Below, in pieces: positions 15,284 through 23,764 of a DNA stretch of 64,000 nt. The position numbers and the translations under genes are program-made. Within the stretch, counting starts at the first letter, position 1. Every line of letters begins with the position of its first letter. The notes beneath the pieces were generated by a model, which was given only the letters and a program-made list of their open reading frames with translations, searched no databases and was not told the DNA's origin. Origin of the DNA: Streptomyces rishiriensis (lineage in GTDB: Bacteria; Actinomycetota; Actinomycetes; Streptomycetales; Streptomycetaceae); contig NZ_BEWA01000002.1 in the NCBI RefSeq assembly GCF_003112535.1, positions 310,001 through 374,000 on the forward strand, written 5' to 3'.

Positions 15284-15982
15284 CTCGCCCGTGATCCGTA
15301 CTCAAGGGCCTGACGTCCCACCCGGCAGCGCATACCGCGGCTCCCTCCCTGACCTTCTGTGTCGAGTGCTTGACACCCCGACCGTCCGAGACGTTGTAGA
15401 GGATGCCTGTGGTTTTTCTGTGCACGGTCCGCGACAGGCCGATCGGACACGCCGGGCCACGCCGACGGCGCGCCGGCAGCCGGCCGACGGAGCGTCCTGC
15501 CCACCTTCACATACCGCCACTGTCCGCAGCGCCCCACAGTGTGCCGGGTTGGTAAGGGCTTTGCGTCGGTAATCGCAGGAAAGGGGAGTCTGGCCGGTTC
15601 TCGACCGTGCCGCGGCCGGTGGGCCGGAGCCTTCACGCCTCGCATGCCGCCGGCACCCCGGACCGGCCGCCGACGACCGAACCGGCGCGACCGTCACCGC
15701 CACGGGAACGGCCCCGGGCGGGTGAGGCTACGCCGGCAGGGAATCGACTGTCTCGTGGGCGAGCGCAATTCAGGCGTCCCTCCCAGATGCTGGTATCGCT
15801 GCAAATGAAACCTCGGCAGAATATTCTCGGCAGAGATTTCTCGGCCGATCCACGGATCACCGTCTCCACCGAGCATCTGACGCGCTCGCACACCGCACCG
15901 CACCATGCATGGTCGCTTCGACCCGACGCCTGCACGCAGGGGCCTCTTCTGACGGATTCCTGCACCTGCCTAGCATCAGCAG
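15284..15982. other. 700-bp non-coding region upstream of the Lrp-type regulator
   Basis: No gene supported. It separates divergently transcribed acyltransferase and regulator genes, so it should hold both promoters. Its right part contains the 14-bp direct repeats at 15812-15845. Confidence 0.45.
15812..15845 (+). promoter_or_regulatory. Three direct repeats of CTCGGC with exact 14-bp period
   Basis: CTCGGCAGAATATT (15812), CTCGGCAGAGATTT (15826) and CTCGGC (15840) recur at exactly 14-base spacing, with AT-rich inter-repeat DNA, about 140 bases before the Lrp-like start. A plausible operator array for a multimeric regulator, perhaps the neighbour itself. Confidence 0.5.
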
Positions 15983-16981
15983 ATGAATTCCCTCGCCTTC
16001 GACAAGGTCGACCGCGGCCTCGCGCACGCGCTGCAGATCGACGGGCGCGTGCAGTTCAACAGGATCGCCGAGGTCCTCGGCGTCTCCGACAGCACGGTCG
16101 CCCGCCGCTACCACCGCCTGTACTCGGCCGGTCTGCTGAGGGTGGTGGCCTCGGTGAACCTCTCCCGGCTCGGCTATGTGCCGTGGACCATCCGGCTGCA
16201 GTGCACCCCTGACGCGGCGGGCGGCATCGCCGCCGCGCTCGCCCGCCGCACCGACACGTTCTGGGTGCATCTGCTGTCCGGCGGCACCGAGATCTCCTGC
16301 GGCACGCAGGCGCGGACCGGCGGAGACAGCGGCGACTCGCTGCTCCTGCACAAGCTGTCGCGCACCACGCGCGTGGTGTCGCTCAGCGCCCACGCGATGC
16401 TCCAGGGGTTCGCGAGTCCGTCGCAGTGGTCCGGCCTGGCGTCGCTCACCCCCGAGCAGGCGGAGGCCCTGCGCCCGGAGCCGTACGGCGCGGACAACGC
16501 CCCGACGGACCTCTCGCCCGAGGACCACTCCCTCATGGAGGTCCTCTCCCGCAACGGACGGGCGGCGTTGGGCGAGCTGGCGGACGCCACAGGTTGGTCG
16601 GAGTCGACAGTGCGGCGCCGCATGGACCACCTGCGGCGCACCGGCGTCCTGCGGTACGAGGTCGACCTGCCGATGTCGGCGCTGGGCTACCGTGCCGAGG
16701 CCCGCCTGTGGATGTCGGTGCGCCCTTCGGAGCTGGTCGCAACGGCCCAGGCGCTGGCCGCGCACCCGGAGGTCTCCTTCGCGGCCGTCACCACCGGCCC
16801 CACGAACCTCATGGCTTCCGTCGCCTGCAAGGACCACCCGGACCTCTACCGCTACCTCACGGAACGGGTGGCGTCACTGGAGGGGGTCCACAACATGGAG
16901 ATGGCGACGGTCGACCGCACCGTCAAGCGCGCCGGGTCCACCCTGCCCAGCGAGGCCTTCCGCGACGTCACGCGTCTCTGA
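15983..16981 (+). CDS. Lrp/AsnC-family regulator with duplicated module
   Basis: 332 aa, about twice the usual Lrp length, with two HTH-RAM modules in tandem. HTH 1: LAHALQIDGRVQFNRIAEVL, then GVSDSTVARRYHRLYSAGLL (about 12-50). HTH 2: LMEVLSRNGRAALGELADAT, then GWSESTVRRRMDHLRRTGVL (about 182-222). Each is followed by an alpha/beta ligand-binding segment; the second contains VTTGPTNLMASVACKD. Such double-module regulators usually sense amino acids or related metabolites. It is transcribed in line with the MFS exporter 135 bases downstream and probably controls it. Confidence 0.88.
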   Translation: MNSLAFDKVDRGLAHALQIDGRVQFNRIAEVLGVSDSTVARRYHRLYSAGLLRVVASVNLSRLGYVPWTIRLQCTPDAAGGIAAALARRTDTFWVHLLSGGTEISCGTQARTGGDSGDSLLLHKLSRTTRVVSLSAHAMLQGFASPSQWSGLASLTPEQAEALRPEPYGADNAPTDLSPEDHSLMEVLSRNGRAALGELADATGWSESTVRRRMDHLRRTGVLRYEVDLPMSALGYRAEARLWMSVRPSELVATAQALAAHPEVSFAAVTTGPTNLMASVACKDHPDLYRYLTERVASLEGVHNMEMATVDRTVKRAGSTLPSEAFRDVTRL

Positions 16982-17116
16982 AACAGATCGAATCGACGGT
17001 TTCCGCCTCTACGCCATCAACATGTGCGCGTATCCGTCAGAATCACCGCTCTGGCTAGGTGCATCCGGCCCTTCGTCGCCACTCTGCGAGTGTTCCCGCA
17101 GACGAAAGGACATCTC

Positions 17117-18598
17117 ATGCGCAAGTGGTTGCCGCTTGTCGCGGTGTGCCTCGGGTCGTTCATGCTCATCGTGGACACCACCGTGGTGACCGTCGCGCTG
17201 CCCGAGATCGGCACGGGTCTCGACGCCTCACTGTCGAGCCTGCAGTGGGTCATGAACATCTACACGCTGGTGCTGGCCGCGCTCACGCTCAGCGCCGGCT
17301 CCGTGGGCGACCTGCTCGGCCGCCGACGGGTCTACCTGCTGTCGCTGGCGGTGTTCGCCGGAGCCTCGCTCCTGTGCGCCCTCTCCCCCGACCCCGAGAT
17401 GCTCATCGCGGCCCGCGGTCTGCAGGGCATCGGCGGGGCCGCCATGTTCGTGACCAGCATGGCGCTGCTCGCCACGACGTACGAGGGCAAGGACCGCGGC
17501 GCCGCCATGGGCGTGTGGTCCGCGGTCATCGGCGTCGCCGCCGCGGTCGGACCGATCTTCGGCGGTCTGCTCACCCAGAGCATGAGCTGGCGTGCCATCT
17601 TCTACGTCAACATCCCGATCAGCCTGGTGACGATGCTGCTGACGAGGGTGTGCTTCACCGAGTCCCGGCAGCCGGGCGGCGCCCGCATCGACTTCCCCGG
17701 GATCATCACCTTCGCCCTCGCCTCCGGCGCCCTGACCTACGGTCTGATCCGGGCCGGCGAGGACAGCTGGACCTCGCCCTTCACGCTCGGCCTCTTCGCC
17801 CTGGCGATCCTGAGCGCCGTGCTCTTCGTGGTCGTCGAACAGCGCCATCCGAGCCCCATGCTGGACATCTCACTGATGCGCAACCCCTCCTTCCTCGCCA
17901 TCATGCTGAGCACCATCGCCTCCGCCTGGGGCTTCTCCAGCCTGGTCTTCACCTCGCTGTGGCTGCAGTCGGTCGTCGGGCTCACCCCGATCAAGGCGGG
18001 TCTGGCGCTGCTGCCGCTGGCCGCGGCGACGTTCGCCGCCGCGACGCTCACCGGCAAGCGTCTGCACGACGTCTCCCCGCGGGTGACCATCACCGCGGCG
18101 CTGATCCTGATCGGCGCCGGCTGCGCCGTCAACGGGCTCGCGATCGACGGCGGCTCGTCGTGGGCGGCGGCCCTGCCGGGGCTGCTCGTCATCGGCGTCG
18201 GCGTGGGCGTGGGCATGCCGGCCACGGGCTCCGCGGTCTTCGCCTCGGTGCCGCCCCAGCGGGCCGGCATGGGCTCGGGAGCCATGGCCGCCTTCCGTCA
18301 GCTGGGACAGGCGCTGGGCGTGGCCGTGCTCGGTCTGGTCTTCGCCGACGTCATCCGAGCCGACCTGGACGGCAAGGTCGAAGACCCGGCCGCCGCCGAG
18401 AACGCCCTCACCAGTGGGCGCAGCACCACCCTGGACGTCCTGCACGACGCCGGCGCACACGGTCTGACCTCGGTGTACCTGGCCTCCGCGGGTCTGGCCC
18501 TGGTGGCGGCGCTCGGCACGGCCGTCTTCATCCGCAAGCGCGTCCAGGCCGTCCCGCCGTACGCTCCGGCGGGCGAGGAGGCGGCCGAGGCGCACTGA
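17117..18598 (+). CDS. MFS drug/metabolite exporter (DHA2, 14 TM)
   Basis: 493 aa from ATG 17117, with GAAAGGA at 17104-17110. It contains the DHA2 (EmrB/QacA) hallmarks: motif D1/C-like LIVDTTVVTVALPEIG in TM1, motif A GDLLGRRRVYL between TM2 and TM3, and GLQGIGGAAMF. Fourteen hydrophobic segments and proton-antiport drug efflux are expected. It follows the double-Lrp regulator, a common regulator-exporter pair. It may export the product of the nearby polyamine/ACP cluster, but that is inferred from distance alone. Confidence 0.9.
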   Translation: MRKWLPLVAVCLGSFMLIVDTTVVTVALPEIGTGLDASLSSLQWVMNIYTLVLAALTLSAGSVGDLLGRRRVYLLSLAVFAGASLLCALSPDPEMLIAARGLQGIGGAAMFVTSMALLATTYEGKDRGAAMGVWSAVIGVAAAVGPIFGGLLTQSMSWRAIFYVNIPISLVTMLLTRVCFTESRQPGGARIDFPGIITFALASGALTYGLIRAGEDSWTSPFTLGLFALAILSAVLFVVVEQRHPSPMLDISLMRNPSFLAIMLSTIASAWGFSSLVFTSLWLQSVVGLTPIKAGLALLPLAAATFAAATLTGKRLHDVSPRVTITAALILIGAGCAVNGLAIDGGSSWAAALPGLLVIGVGVGVGMPATGSAVFASVPPQRAGMGSGAMAAFRQLGQALGVAVLGLVFADVIRADLDGKVEDPAAAENALTSGRSTTLDVLHDAGAHGLTSVYLASAGLALVAALGTAVFIRKRVQAVPPYAPAGEEAAEAH

Positions 18599-18639
18599 CG
18601 GTCCACCGGCTCCGTGCGCGGGTGTGTCGTCCCCTGTCA

Positions 18640-18815
18640 CCCCGCGCCAGGTCGCCTTGAGGACCTCGGGCCCGGTCTGGCCGTGGATAGGGCGCGTGAT
18701 GCCCGACCGCGTCCGGGGTCACCAGCTCACCGGCGATCTTCTCGGAATTCCCCTGGTTGAGCGCCTCGTCGTACAGACGAAGGATGACGCTCCCGTTCTC
18801 GTCCGAGCTCGCCAT
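18640..18815 (-). pseudogene. SnoaL-like/ester-cyclase remnant
   Basis: ATG 18815 follows GGAGAGA. The frame reads MASSDENGSVILRLYDEALN then QGNSEKIAGELVTPDAVGHHA, typical of the N-terminal helix of SnoaL-like polyketide cyclases. At about 18700 the sense shifts frame, continuing HGQTGPEVLKATWRGVTGDD. The homology then runs out toward the 3' end of the exporter gene, so only the first third of a normal 130-aa protein remains. Identification is by memory of the family. Confidence 0.5.
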
Positions 18816-19156
18816 GAGGTCTCTCCGGACTATCGAGGTCCGACAGGGTCGAGAAATCCTCCCCTCGGTCGCCGCAGAGTCACCGAAGAACGCTGAACCA
18901 TCGACGGGGCAAGGAATCACCGTTTCCGAGCCGCGTGATCGGCCGGGATATCCCGGCGAAGACGATGTGTTCGCCGGGGAGGGGGAGGGACGCGCCCTGC
19001 TGGATAGAGGTCACGCCGCTGCCCACCCGGGAACGGGCCTTCGCCGCGGTCCGGGTGACCGGTCGTCAGGAGAACCAGGAGGTCTTCTCCTCCGTCGTCA
19101 GCGGCCCGCGGTCGTCGGCGGTCGGGTGAGGACGCCGTTCCCGGCGGCCGGCCCTC
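18816..19156. other. No supported gene
   Basis: Open frames here are antisense or low-quality. Nothing recognisable apart from the 3' flank of the phosphopantetheinyl transferase gene. Confidence 0.4.
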
Positions 19157-19990
19157 TCACGGCCCCGGCGTGACGTCCGCGACGATCGCTCCCCGGACGT
19201 ACGCGGCGAGCGCCGCCGAGCCGTCCCGCACGGTGATCCGCACCCCGCCCGGCGCCTCCGTGGCACCCACGGCGCCGTCGGCGCCGGCCCCCGCGACCGC
19301 CACCGCCGCGGGATGCACCTCGTCCACGAGCAGGTCCGTCAGGCTCATGTCGGGCCGCGCGTCGGGCTGTTCGAGTCGTGCGAGCTGTTCGGGCCAGGCG
19401 AGCACCGCCGGCGGCTGTTCGGGGGCGGAGAGTTCCAGACCGCGCAGCGGCGCCCCGAGCCCCACGCCGAGCGCCTTCAGCACGGCCTCCTTGCGCGTCC
19501 AGGTGCGCAGGAAGGCGGGCTTGCGTTCGGCGGCCGGACGGCCGTACAGCGCGGCGAGTTCGGAGTCGGCGAGCGCGACGCGGGCGGCCGAGTCGACGTC
19601 CAGGCCGACGTCCGCCTCCTCGACGTCGAGGCCCACGCGCCCGGTCGCGCAGACGGCGACGCCGATCACCGCACCGCTGTGGGCGACGGAGAAGTCGAAC
19701 CCCGGCCGTTCGGACGGCGGCCCGGACGGCGGCAGGGCCAGCCGGACCTTGCCGTGCGGCCCGCCGCAGCGCGGGCACACGCGCCGCAGGGGGACGTCCG
19801 CCGGTGGCAGGCCGAGCAGTTCGCCCAGGACCAGCCTGCTCAGCGCGCAGCCCACCAGGAACCGCCCGCGGCCGGACCGGTCGACGGTCGCCTCGTACCG
19901 GCGTCGCTCCACCGGGTCGAGGAGTGCCAGGAGACCCGCGTGGGCGTCGGCCAGGTCGGCCCACCACACCTGCACGGGGTGTCCTGGCAC
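19157..19990 (-). CDS. 4'-phosphopantetheinyl transferase (Sfp type)
   Basis: 277 aa from ATG 19990. Sfp-type hallmarks are in order: RGRFLVGCALSRLVLGELLG (about 41-60), FDFSVAHSGAVIGVAV, the magnesium motif GLDVEEADV and WTRKEAVLKALG (about 165-176). It transfers phosphopantetheine from CoA to a conserved Ser on carrier proteins. A C-terminal extension of about 60 residues is Ala/Pro-rich. The gene precedes no PKS or NRPS; the only carrier protein nearby is the free ACP at 23761, a likely substrate. It is on the same strand as the SpeD homologue, 35 bases downstream of it. Confidence 0.92.
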   Translation of the reverse strand: MPGHPVQVWWADLADAHAGLLALLDPVERRRYEATVDRSGRGRFLVGCALSRLVLGELLGLPPADVPLRRVCPRCGGPHGKVRLALPPSGPPSERPGFDFSVAHSGAVIGVAVCATGRVGLDVEEADVGLDVDSAARVALADSELAALYGRPAAERKPAFLRTWTRKEAVLKALGVGLGAPLRGLELSAPEQPPAVLAWPEQLARLEQPDARPDMSLTDLLVDEVHPAAVAVAGAGADGAVGATEAPGGVRITVRDGSAALAAYVRGAIVADVTPGP

Positions 19991-20025
19991 GGCGCCTCGT
20001 CCCGACCGTGGAGGGGAAGGAGCGG

Positions 20026-20406
20026 TCAGTGCACGGCGCGCAGCATGCGCGTCACGTTGATGCGCGTCGGCGAGAGGCCGAGTTCCACGCTCTGCATCAT
20101 TCGCTCGCCGTTCAGCCGGCCGTAAGCGAGGAGATCCACGTTGGCCAGGCTGAATTCGGGCCAGGTGTGAATGCTCAGATGCGAGGCGGAAAGCAGGAGA
20201 ATCGCGGTGACGGCGCCGTTCGGGAAAACATGCGACGCTTCACCGAGCACCGTGGCGTTTCCCTTTTCGGCGGCCGTGCGCAGCACCTGCAGAAGGCGCT
20301 CTTCGTCGGTCAGGATGCTGTGGTCGCTCACCCATACGTCGACTGCATAAGAACAGAGATCGTCGACGTTTATGCCCTCGGTGGCGAGGCTGGCGGAGTT
20401 GGTCAT
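20026..20406 (-). CDS. S-adenosylmethionine decarboxylase-like (SpeD) protein, atypical active site
   Basis: 126 aa, the normal length of prokaryotic class 1b AdoMet decarboxylase proenzymes. The pyruvoyl region reads SASHLSIHTWPEFSLANVDLL (73-93): Ser75 would become the pyruvoyl group after self-cleavage, and His80 is kept. Two changes stand out. The residue before the cleavage site is Ala74 instead of the usual Glu, and the Cys normally found 20 residues after the pyruvoyl Ser is Tyr95 (LLAYG). That Cys is the catalytic acid in canonical enzymes. The protein could make decarboxylated AdoMet for the adjacent aminopropyltransferase, or decarboxylate another substrate. No good ribosome site precedes ATG 20406. 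Confidence 0.85.
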   Translation of the reverse strand: MTNSASLATEGINVDDLCSYAVDVWVSDHSILTDEERLLQVLRTAAEKGNATVLGEASHVFPNGAVTAILLLSASHLSIHTWPEFSLANVDLLAYGRLNGERMMQSVELGLSPTRINVTRMLRAVH

Positions 20407-20792
20407 GGGGAACCGGGGGTGACGAACCGCTGCCCCCGTCTCCTTTCATATAGGCGCTCGGTGGTGCCCAGAGTAGCATCCGGGGCGCCAGGGGGCTCGC
20501 GCGCGCACTGCGTCAAGGGGGCCGGGGGGTCCCCGGCGGATTCAGCGGAAAACCAGCCCGAGCCATTTGGGAGAGTGATTTCCCGGCGCCTTCGGACGCT
20601 CCCGGAAATCACCCGCGGACGGCATTCGGGAGAGCTGCGGGACGAGCATCGCGAAATCACGTCTTCCGTGGGTGAATTCCTCGCCGTTCCCCTGGCGTTT
20701 CCCCGCGGGGGATGCGGGATCGGCCGGCTCTCCGCCGGCCCGTATACTCGATGGTCCCGGAATCCACTGATCAGCTTGCCTGGAGCAGCATT
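20407..20792. promoter_or_regulatory. Divergent control region of the polyamine/ACP cluster
   Basis: 386 bases between the minus-strand SpeD gene and the plus-strand BpsA-GNAT gene. It contains an inverted repeat (GTGATTTCC at 20575-20583 with GGAAATCAC at 20604-20612, extended by GG/CC pairs) and another GAAATCAC at 20653-20660. TATACT at about 20741-20746 is a candidate -10 for the rightward operon. One shared regulator of both arms is likely. Confidence 0.45.
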
Positions 20793-22685
20793 GTGACCAA
20801 CGCGCGTCGGCACCCTCGGAGCACCCCCGCCGATTCCGTGCTCACGGAAGTCGCGGACGCCGTCCGGCTCCAGGAGGGCCCGCCCGGAGTGCGGTCCGTC
20901 CTGCGCGCGCTGCGCCGGCTCGCCCCGGCGTCCACGAAGGAACTCAGTCGCGCGACCGGCCTGCCCGTTCCCATCGTGGCCGCCCTGGGCAACGAGCTGC
21001 GCCGCCGGGGGCTCGTCACCGAGGCGCGTCCGTCGCGGCTGACCGAGGCCGGTGCGGACCTGGTCGCCCGGCTGGGGATGGACCTCGTCCTCGACGCGAC
21101 CTGCCGCACCTGCGACGGCCGCGAGCTGGTCATCCCCGACGTGCTGGACGAGGCCGTGACGCGGCTGCGCGCGCTCATGGAGTCGGGTCCCGCCGCCGAC
21201 ATGACGATCGACCAGTCGCACTGCACGGCCGAGACCAAGGTGCGCCGGGTGCTCGCGCTGCTCACCGCGGGCGCGCTGCCGGGCGGTTCGCTGCTGCTGA
21301 TCGGCGACGACGACCTGGTGTCCCTGGCCGTCGCGGTGGTGGGCGACGTGCTCGGCGCACCGATCGTCGAGCGGGTGACCGTCGTGGACATCTCGCCCGA
21401 GATCCTCGGCCACATCCAGAAGACGGCGGCCGGTCTCGGCACCCGCGTCGAGACCGTCCAGCACGATCTGCGTCTTCCGCTGCCCGCCGGGCTCCACGGG
21501 CAGCACGACGTGGCCATGACCGACCCGCCGTACACGCCCGAGGGCGCCCGGCTCTTCCTCTCCCGAGCCGTGGAGGGCCTGCGGCCCGGTCCGGCGCACA
21601 GCGTCTTCTTCTCCTTCGGCGGCAAGAGCCCGGACGAGATGCTGGAGGTGCAGCGGGAGATCATGGAACTCGGCCTGGTCACCAACGGTTACGTCCGCAA
21701 CTTCAACGAGTACGAGGGCAGCGGCATCCTCGGCGGCGTCGGCTTCTTCCAGCACCTCCTCACCACCACCTCGACCGCTTCGCGGCAGGGCGAGTTCAGC
21801 GGCCCCCTCTACACCGGGGACAAGCGGACCCGGCAGCGCGAGTACACGTGCGCGGCGTGCGACACGCGGATCCGGGTCGGCCCCGGCGCCCGCTGGGCCT
21901 CGGTCGCCGCACTGCGTGAGGACGGGTGCCCGCAGTGCGGCAAGGGCCCGTTCCGTCCGGGCCGTCTGGTCCCGGTGGAGGAGCCGCCCGCGCCGGCCGC
22001 CCTGCCCACGGTCCAGCCCCCCGCCGACGCCCCGGCCCCCGCCGCCGTCGACACCCCCGTCACCGCACCCGCACCCGTCACCGCACCCGCCCCCCTCGCC
22101 GCCGCTGCGGCCGCCGGTGCCGCGGCTCCGGCCGCGCCCGCCCCACGCACCTACGGCTGGCGTCCGCCGACCGAGGCCGATCGCGCCGCGCTCGCCGAGC
22201 GGGCCCGGCCGTACGTCACCCGACAGGCCGACGAGCGCGATCTGCCGGCCATCGGGCGGTTCGAGGCCGAGATCGCCCGTGTCTCCTTCGGCGAGGACGC
22301 CATCGACGACCCGGCCCGCTGGGAGTCCCGCCTCGGCCGCGCCATGGAGAAGTCGAAGGAGGGCATGATCGTCGCCCACCGCCCCGGTGAGGAACCGGTC
22401 GGCTGGTGCTGGGTGAGCATCAACCAGAACGCGATGACCGGCGACCGCTACGCCAACTTCCGCTCCCTGGCGGCCTCCCCGGTGGGCAACCGCGGCGACG
22501 TCGCCGAACTCCTGCTCACCGCGGGCCTGGACTTCTGTCTGGCCAACGGCATCACGGAGGTCGTCGGCCGGGTCCACGTGGGCAACGTCCCGATGCGCAC
22601 GGTCTACCGCAAGTTCGGCTTCGACCCGACCAGTCTGTCGATGAAGCTGTTCCTGCCGAAGGAGAAGGAGGACGGCGTCCGATGA
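20793..22685 (+). CDS. Branched-chain polyamine synthase (BpsA, DUF43) fused to a GNAT acyltransferase
   Basis: 630 aa from GTG 20793, with GGAG at 20782-20785. Residues 1-110 form a winged-helix region ending in CRTC (104-107). The aminopropyltransferase core has LLIGDDDLVSLAVAVVGD (DDD 172-174) and the catalytic DPPYTPEGARLF (244-255), the signature of BpsA, which adds aminopropyl groups from decarboxylated AdoMet to spermidine nitrogens. A zinc-ribbon (CAAC 353-356, CPQC 379-382) and an Ala/Pro linker (about 400-465) lead to a GNAT domain (about 474-625; RVHVGNVPMRTVYRKFGF). It overlaps the FkbH gene by ATGA. Both domains look intact. Aminopropylation followed by N-acylation is inferred. 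Confidence 0.85.
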   Translation: MTNARRHPRSTPADSVLTEVADAVRLQEGPPGVRSVLRALRRLAPASTKELSRATGLPVPIVAALGNELRRRGLVTEARPSRLTEAGADLVARLGMDLVLDATCRTCDGRELVIPDVLDEAVTRLRALMESGPAADMTIDQSHCTAETKVRRVLALLTAGALPGGSLLLIGDDDLVSLAVAVVGDVLGAPIVERVTVVDISPEILGHIQKTAAGLGTRVETVQHDLRLPLPAGLHGQHDVAMTDPPYTPEGARLFLSRAVEGLRPGPAHSVFFSFGGKSPDEMLEVQREIMELGLVTNGYVRNFNEYEGSGILGGVGFFQHLLTTTSTASRQGEFSGPLYTGDKRTRQREYTCAACDTRIRVGPGARWASVAALREDGCPQCGKGPFRPGRLVPVEEPPAPAALPTVQPPADAPAPAAVDTPVTAPAPVTAPAPLAAAAAAGAAAPAAPAPRTYGWRPPTEADRAALAERARPYVTRQADERDLPAIGRFEAEIARVSFGEDAIDDPARWESRLGRAMEKSKEGMIVAHRPGEEPVGWCWVSINQNAMTGDRYANFRSLAASPVGNRGDVAELLLTAGLDFCLANGITEVVGRVHVGNVPMRTVYRKFGFDPTSLSMKLFLPKEKEDGVR

Positions 22686-23764
22686 GCGGCACGGACAGCT
22701 TCGACCCGGACCGGATCAAGTGCGTCGTCTGGGATCTCGACGGCACCCTGTGGGACGAGATCGCCGTCGAGTCCGCCACCGACGCGCTGCCCACGCCCCG
22801 CGCCGGGACGCTCGCCGCGATCGACGCGCTGGCGGCCCTCGGCGTGCTCAGCAGCATCGCGAGCCGCAGCGCCCCGTCGGTGCTCGACCGGCTGGAGGCC
22901 GTGCCGGCGCTGCGGAGCCGGTTCCTGGCGCCGCAGGTGTCCTGGCAGGACAAGAGCGAGTCGCTGCGCACGATCGCGAAGGACCTGGGCATCGCGGTGG
23001 ACGCCCTGCTCCTGGTCGACGACTCCCCCTACGAGCGCGCCGAGGTCGAGGCCCTCCTGCCGGGTGTGCGCACCCTCGCCCCCGAGGACGTCCCCGCGCT
23101 GCTCGCCGCGTTCGAGGGCCGGGAGGTCACCCCCGAGTCACGGGAGCGGGTGCGCCGCTACCGCACCGAGGAGACCCGCCGGGCCGAGGGGGAACGCTTC
23201 CAGGGCTCGCGTGAGGAGTTCCTGCGCTGGTGCGACATGCGCCTCACCGTCGGCGCGGCCACACCGGGCGAGCTCCCCCGGGCGCTGGAGCTCGCCGCCC
23301 GCACGCACCGGCTGAACTCCTCCGGCCTCACCCCCGACCGGCTGCGCGAGCTGGCCGCCGCGCAGGGACACGAGGTGTACACCGCCCGCATGACGGACCG
23401 TTTCGGCGAGTACGGCGTCATCGGCGCCGCCCTCGTCGACCGCACCGCACCCGCCCGGTGGTCCGTCCCGCTGCTCGCCCTGTCCTGCCGGGTCGCCGGC
23501 CGGGGAGCGGCGGCGGCCTTCCTGTTCCGGCTGATGCGGCGGGCGCGCGAGCAGGGGGCGGAGGAGTTCCGGGTGACGCTGCGCCCGACGGACGCCAACC
23601 TGGAGATGCGCATCCTGCTGCGCCAGGCGGGTCTGCGCCGCGCGGACGACCCGGGCGCCGGCGCCGCCGCCGACTCGGCGGCCCTGGGCAGGAGCCTGCA
23701 CGACGAACTGCCCGAGCCGCCCGACTGGCTGCGGGTGACCGAACGAGAGGACGCCGAGGCGTGA
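22682..23764 (+). CDS. FkbH-like HAD-family protein
   Basis: 360 aa. The N-terminal HAD domain has the nucleophile motif VVWDLDGTLWDE (Asp18, Asp20) and LLVDDSPYERAEVEALLPGV; the C-terminal half is GNAT-like (RTHRLNSSGLTPDRLRELAA, RMTDRFGEYGVIGAALV). FkbH proteins dephosphorylate 1,3-bisphosphoglycerate and load the glyceryl group on an ACP, usually as a three-carbon extender or starter. It is translationally coupled to the genes on both sides (ATGA with BpsA-GNAT, GTGA with the ACP), so these three products almost certainly work together. There is no 3-hydroxyacyl dehydrogenase or O-methyltransferase here to convert glyceryl to methoxymalonyl. Confidence 0.9.
   Translation: MSGTDSFDPDRIKCVVWDLDGTLWDEIAVESATDALPTPRAGTLAAIDALAALGVLSSIASRSAPSVLDRLEAVPALRSRFLAPQVSWQDKSESLRTIAKDLGIAVDALLLVDDSPYERAEVEALLPGVRTLAPEDVPALLAAFEGREVTPESRERVRRYRTEETRRAEGERFQGSREEFLRWCDMRLTVGAATPGELPRALELAARTHRLNSSGLTPDRLRELAAAQGHEVYTARMTDRFGEYGVIGAALVDRTAPARWSVPLLALSCRVAGRGAAAAFLFRLMRRAREQGAEEFRVTLRPTDANLEMRILLRQAGLRRADDPGAGAAADSAALGRSLHDELPEPPDWLRVTEREDAEA

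Noticed and set aside
20403..22577. Open frame of about 724 codons on the minus strand
   Set aside because: Antisense to the BpsA-GNAT gene; no family motifs and no ribosome site.
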